Positions 5,151 through 7,135 of a stretch of 7,135 nt of DNA are shown piece after piece. Numbering within the stretch: the first letter of the stretch is position 1; each line of letters starts with the position of its first letter. Source of the DNA: Pseudomonadota bacterium (GTDB lineage Bacteria > Pseudomonadota > Gammaproteobacteria > DAOUQR01). A program made the translations under genes and the position numbers. Below the pieces are notes generated by a model. It searched no databases, had not been told where the DNA came from, and worked only from the letters and a program-made list of their open reading frames with translations. The DNA lies in NCBI GenBank assembly GCA_030625525.1, contig DAOUQR010000054.1, forward strand, positions 1 through 7,135. The letters run 5' to 3'.

Positions 5151-5626
5151 ATACTAGTAATCCTCGATTCTTTGCAGAAATCCCTAAAAGATCTAGGCCG
5201 ATTGAAATTGAAAAGATTTATTTTGAGCAGCTCTCTGATACGATGAAGGTGTTTATTGCTGGTATTAATAAAGAATTGCAACCTTACTCTGATGCTTATG
5301 GGGACCGAGACCTAGGCATAGACGAACCGCCTAAAGACCAGAGGTGCCCAATCACATGGTGCGCTGCAGACTGTCCTGTCAATCTCGGTGGTCATATATT
5401 TGATTTAGCGGCCCTAATTAGTAAGGAATTGATTAAGACTTCTGTTAAGGGAAAAAAAGTCACATATAAAGTTGAAAGTCCACTAACCCACATCTTATAT
5501 AAATTAAATAGAATCACACCAAGCTACGCTGTGCGCAATATTTATCTTGAGGCAATTAAAAATGCTACGAAGAACCAACTTGATAAAGAAACATCATCAA
5601 ATAGTAACAGTACTTCACCTTCATAA
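5144..5626 (+). CDS. C-terminal part of the split gene: U-box-like (E3 ubiquitin ligase) domain
   Basis: As a free-standing frame from GTG 5144 it has 160 residues, but no ribosome binding site precedes the GTG and the frame is open back to 5090 through Asn-rich sequence that continues the linker of the preceding frame. Residues 66-138 match the U-box outline: QRCPITWCAADCPVNLGGHIFD corresponds position by position to the U-box DPIT...DPV...GHTYD core in two overlapping halves (CPIT at 68-71, CPV at 77-79, GHIFD at 83-87), followed by AAL, then ESPLTHILYK for the DPxTxxPL strand and ITPSYAVRNIY for the LIPNxALR helix. U-boxes recruit E2 ubiquitin-conjugating enzymes; bacteria have no canonical ubiquitin system, and known bacterial U-box proteins (for example Legionella LubX) are secreted into eukaryotic hosts. 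The tail (about 140-160) is polar, rich in Lys, Asn, Ser and Thr, compatible with a type IVB secretion signal. The U-box call is by eye. Confidence 0.65.
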   Translation: MGDTSNPRFFAEIPKRSRPIEIEKIYFEQLSDTMKVFIAGINKELQPYSDAYGDRDLGIDEPPKDQRCPITWCAADCPVNLGGHIFDLAALISKELIKTSVKGKKVTYKVESPLTHILYKLNRITPSYAVRNIYLEAIKNATKNQLDKETSSNSNSTSPS

Positions 5627-5673
5627 AAACAGGGTCAAGTCTTCACAACAGCCAACTCAATCATCCTGGAAGG
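5627..5673. other. Short convergent intergenic stretch with a GGGTCAAGTCT motif
   Basis: Only 47 bases separate the two converging genes and no intrinsic terminator is visible. AGGGTCAAGTCT at 5631-5642 matches GGGGTCAGGTCT of the palindrome at 1428-1439 at ten of twelve positions. This may be the remnant end of the same dispersed element. Confidence 0.35.
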
Positions 5674-7134
5674 TTATATTTCAAATATATCATCCAATGT
5701 GATGATGCGATCGAAATATGCACGCTGTATTAAACTATCCGTCACACCAAACGCTGCGATCAGGATTTTTTCAATAGTTTTGTTTTTTCTATCCGGTAGC
5801 TGATTCAATTTTTTTTCAAAATCATCTATAACATCTGTTCCAACCTTACTTTGCAAATACTTTATTTCACAGATTGTAAAAACATGATCGGCGCGATCGA
5901 ATACGAGATCAATTTGGAAGCCTTTGATATTTTTTTCAGTTGAGCGATTAAAGTATGCGCCACTTTTGTAGCGCACAGCAGAAAAGCCAATTATTTTTGC
6001 AATCAAGGAATGATGGCGTCGACAAAACCGTTCGAAAGCGTAGCCCAACCATTTTTGGTAGGACTCCCTAGGTAAAGCTCGACTGGGATCCGCATTGAAT
6101 AAACCGGCTTCGATATCATCTTGAATCGGTTGAATGAACTTAAAATAAAATCTGAGGTAATTGTCAGCAATACAGTATCGATTTAGCTTACTATTATTAC
6201 TTAAATGGTAGGGCGTATATTTTTCGATAAAACCACAGAGTATCAAATCCGTTAAAACATCGCTTAATTTACCCCCGCCTTTTATTTTAAGGTGCTTCTC
6301 AATGTCCGATCGGCTAGCGAATTTCACTTGGCTTAAATAATCAATTATTTTCCTATAATGCACACTGTCGGCAAAGCTACTGATAAAAATACGCCGATGC
6401 TCTTCGCTAAGAAAGCCCTGCTGTTTAAAACTTAATTCACAAATTCCAAGTAACATTGAGCTGAATTTATTAAGCCGCTTTAGGTATTCCGGTACGCCAC
6501 CAACTGTCAAGTAGGCATCCATTACTTCACGATAGGATCGAGGATGTAAAAATTCTCGACTCTCCGTCAAGCTAAATTCGTTAAGTTTCAGTGTGTGTGT
6601 CGAGCGATTGTAAAGCGCTTTGGAGTGAACAACATTATTCAACATAAATGAGGGTGATGATCCACACAGTATTAGAAGCAGATCCGAATTATGCCTCAGT
6701 TGATTGTCCCACACATACTTCAAGTCAGAGATAAACTCATCTTTATACTCAGCAAGCCATTGAACTTCTTCGAAATAGAGCGTCCATTTCCCTGTTTTTA
6801 ATTTACTGGCAATAAAGGAAGCGGCAATTATTTTTAAAATATCCCCGGGTAAAAAAGGTAGCATGCCTACTGTTATTGCTTTTTTTATTCCTATCCCTGT
6901 GACCAAAGATAATTGAGTTATGCCTATAATATATAGAATTATAGTTCCTGTTATACCTGCCAGAAAATAATAAAAAATATTTTTTTCATTTTTCAATTCC
7001 ATTATCTTTCCAACAATAAAAGCACAAATTATAAATCCAAATAAAAATCCCCCGGTTGGTCCAAATAAAATACCTATCCCAGCTTTAAAACCAGCAAAAA
7101 CGGGTAGACCTATTACGCCCAACAACACATAGAT
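5674..7134 (-). CDS. Chimeric gene: BioY membrane core fused to an archaeal-type DUF234 ATPase lacking its P-loop (5' end outside window)
   Basis: The frame is open to the right edge (486 visible residues; numbering here from GTG 7128), so the start is beyond the window. Residues 1-110 are BioY: GLPVFAG (7-13), GPTGG (23-27) and PFLPGD (91-96), with about four membrane helices. From residue 112 the protein switches to the archaeal/STAND-like ATPase family: Walker B with glutamates (TLYFEEVQWLA), sensor-like LILCGSS (152-158), a winged-helix region (about 258-305) and a C-terminal DUF234 PD-(D/E)XK-like domain with Asp407 (QIDLV) and Glu421-x-Lys423 (CEIKY). The ATPase section lacks the usual first ~90 residues with the GRRRxGKT P-loop, so ATP hydrolysis is unlikely. 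Full-length relatives are free-standing cytosolic proteins of uncertain role; none I know of carries a BioY domain. The fusion may be a deletion scar or an assembly artefact. Confidence 0.75.
   Translation of the reverse strand: MYVLLGVIGLPVFAGFKAGIGILFGPTGGFLFGFIICAFIVGKIMELKNEKNIFYYFLAGITGTIILYIIGITQLSLVTGIGIKKAITVGMLPFLPGDILKIIAASFIASKLKTGKWTLYFEEVQWLAEYKDEFISDLKYVWDNQLRHNSDLLLILCGSSPSFMLNNVVHSKALYNRSTHTLKLNEFSLTESREFLHPRSYREVMDAYLTVGGVPEYLKRLNKFSSMLLGICELSFKQQGFLSEEHRRIFISSFADSVHYRKIIDYLSQVKFASRSDIEKHLKIKGGGKLSDVLTDLILCGFIEKYTPYHLSNNSKLNRYCIADNYLRFYFKFIQPIQDDIEAGLFNADPSRALPRESYQKWLGYAFERFCRRHHSLIAKIIGFSAVRYKSGAYFNRSTEKNIKGFQIDLVFDRADHVFTICEIKYLQSKVGTDVIDDFEKKLNQLPDRKNKTIEKILIAAFGVTDSLIQRAYFDRIITLDDIFEI
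6799..7134 (-). other. bioY: BioY (biotin ECF transporter S component) portion of the chimera
   Basis: BioY is the membrane subunit that binds biotin, alone or with the ECF energising module. The visible 112 residues correspond to the part from the conserved LLGxxGLPVFAG motif to the C-terminal end of a normal ~190-residue BioY; the first third would lie beyond the right edge. The last native-looking BioY residues (DILKIIAASFIASKL) run directly into ATPase sequence with no stop. Positions 6901-7080 are about 27% GC (49 of 180 by hand count) against about 39% (94 of 240) for 6001-6240 in the ATPase part, so the two halves have different compositional histories, although membrane helices bias toward AT. 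Confidence 0.75.
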
Positions 7135-7135
7135 T

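Larger units (their letters stand above)
3068..5626 (+). pseudogene. Reconstructed split gene: degenerate patatin plus U-box, two compensating frameshifts
   Basis: Three abutting frames read as one gene: 3068 onward (frame 2), 3033-5096 (frame 0) and 5090-5626 (frame 2). One base too many near 3110-3116 and one base too few at 5088-5093 would restore a single ~852-residue product: unrecognised N-terminal half, degenerate patatin-like segment at about 349-410, Asn/Asp-rich linkers around the second break, U-box-like domain at about 758-830, and a Ser/Thr/Asn-rich C-terminal tail. Evidence for unity is the single promoter and ribosome binding site at 3068, the absence of any such site before 3261 or 5144, matching Asn-rich linker composition on both sides of the second break, and both breaks falling at A-tracts. 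Possible causes are homopolymer sequencing errors, true decay, or rescue by polymerase or ribosome slippage. A PmrA-like box and two eukaryote-like domains suggest a Dot/Icm effector; that is inference. Confidence 0.6.

Noticed and set aside
1..7135. CRISPR arrays, tRNA or rRNA genes, complete insertion sequences
   Set aside because: No regularly spaced repeats, no cloverleaf or rRNA-like stretches and no transposase-like frames were seen on either strand.

Overview
The window looks like a piece of a gammaproteobacterial genome, most likely a host-associated member of the Legionellales (Legionella/Coxiella/Rickettsiella-like). This is an inference. It rests on moderate-to-low GC, a family 4 uracil-DNA glycosylase next to a FimT-type minor pilin gene, a PmrA-type box (CTTAAT-N5-CTTAAG) in front of a gene with eukaryote-like domains, and AT-rich intergenic DNA. 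No rRNA, tRNA, CRISPR array or complete insertion sequence was found.

Layout. Positions 2-265 (+) hold the 3' end of an unrecognised gene that enters from the left edge. It converges with a two-gene minus-strand operon, 1376-753 (uracil-DNA glycosylase) followed by 743-267 (FimT/GspH-like pseudopilin). A GC-rich palindrome at 1426-1455 separates this operon from 1945-1481 (-), which encodes a small exported protein of unknown function. Divergent from that gene is 2123-2812 (+), an inner-membrane protein with a long coiled-coil tail.

The centre (2813-5626) is the most interesting part. It has a promoter region with a PmrA-like direct repeat, a candidate -10 and a good ribosome binding site, followed by what reads as one ~852-residue effector-like gene broken into three reading frames. 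The two breaks are a frameshift near the start, most simply at the A7 tract 3110-3116, and a tightly localised one at the A6 tract 5088-5093. The first needs one base fewer and the second one base more, so together they restore the original frame. The reconstructed protein has an unrecognised N-terminal half, a degenerate patatin-like (phospholipase) segment with the nucleophilic serine position occupied by Gly, Asn-rich linkers, and a C-terminal U-box-like (E3 ubiquitin ligase) domain. Inference: a Dot/Icm-type secreted effector whose reading frame is either decayed, rescued by slippage, or damaged by homopolymer sequencing errors.

The right end (5674 to the edge, minus strand) is an in-frame chimera. 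Upstream is the membrane core of the biotin transporter subunit BioY, and downstream is the C-terminal three quarters of an archaeal-type/DUF234 ATPase that has lost its P-loop. The two halves differ in base composition (about 27% GC against about 39% in the stretches counted), so this is either a recombination scar or an assembly join.

The genes do not form one pathway: DNA repair and pilus genes on the left, envelope proteins in the middle, then a probable host-interaction gene and a rearranged accessory locus on the right.
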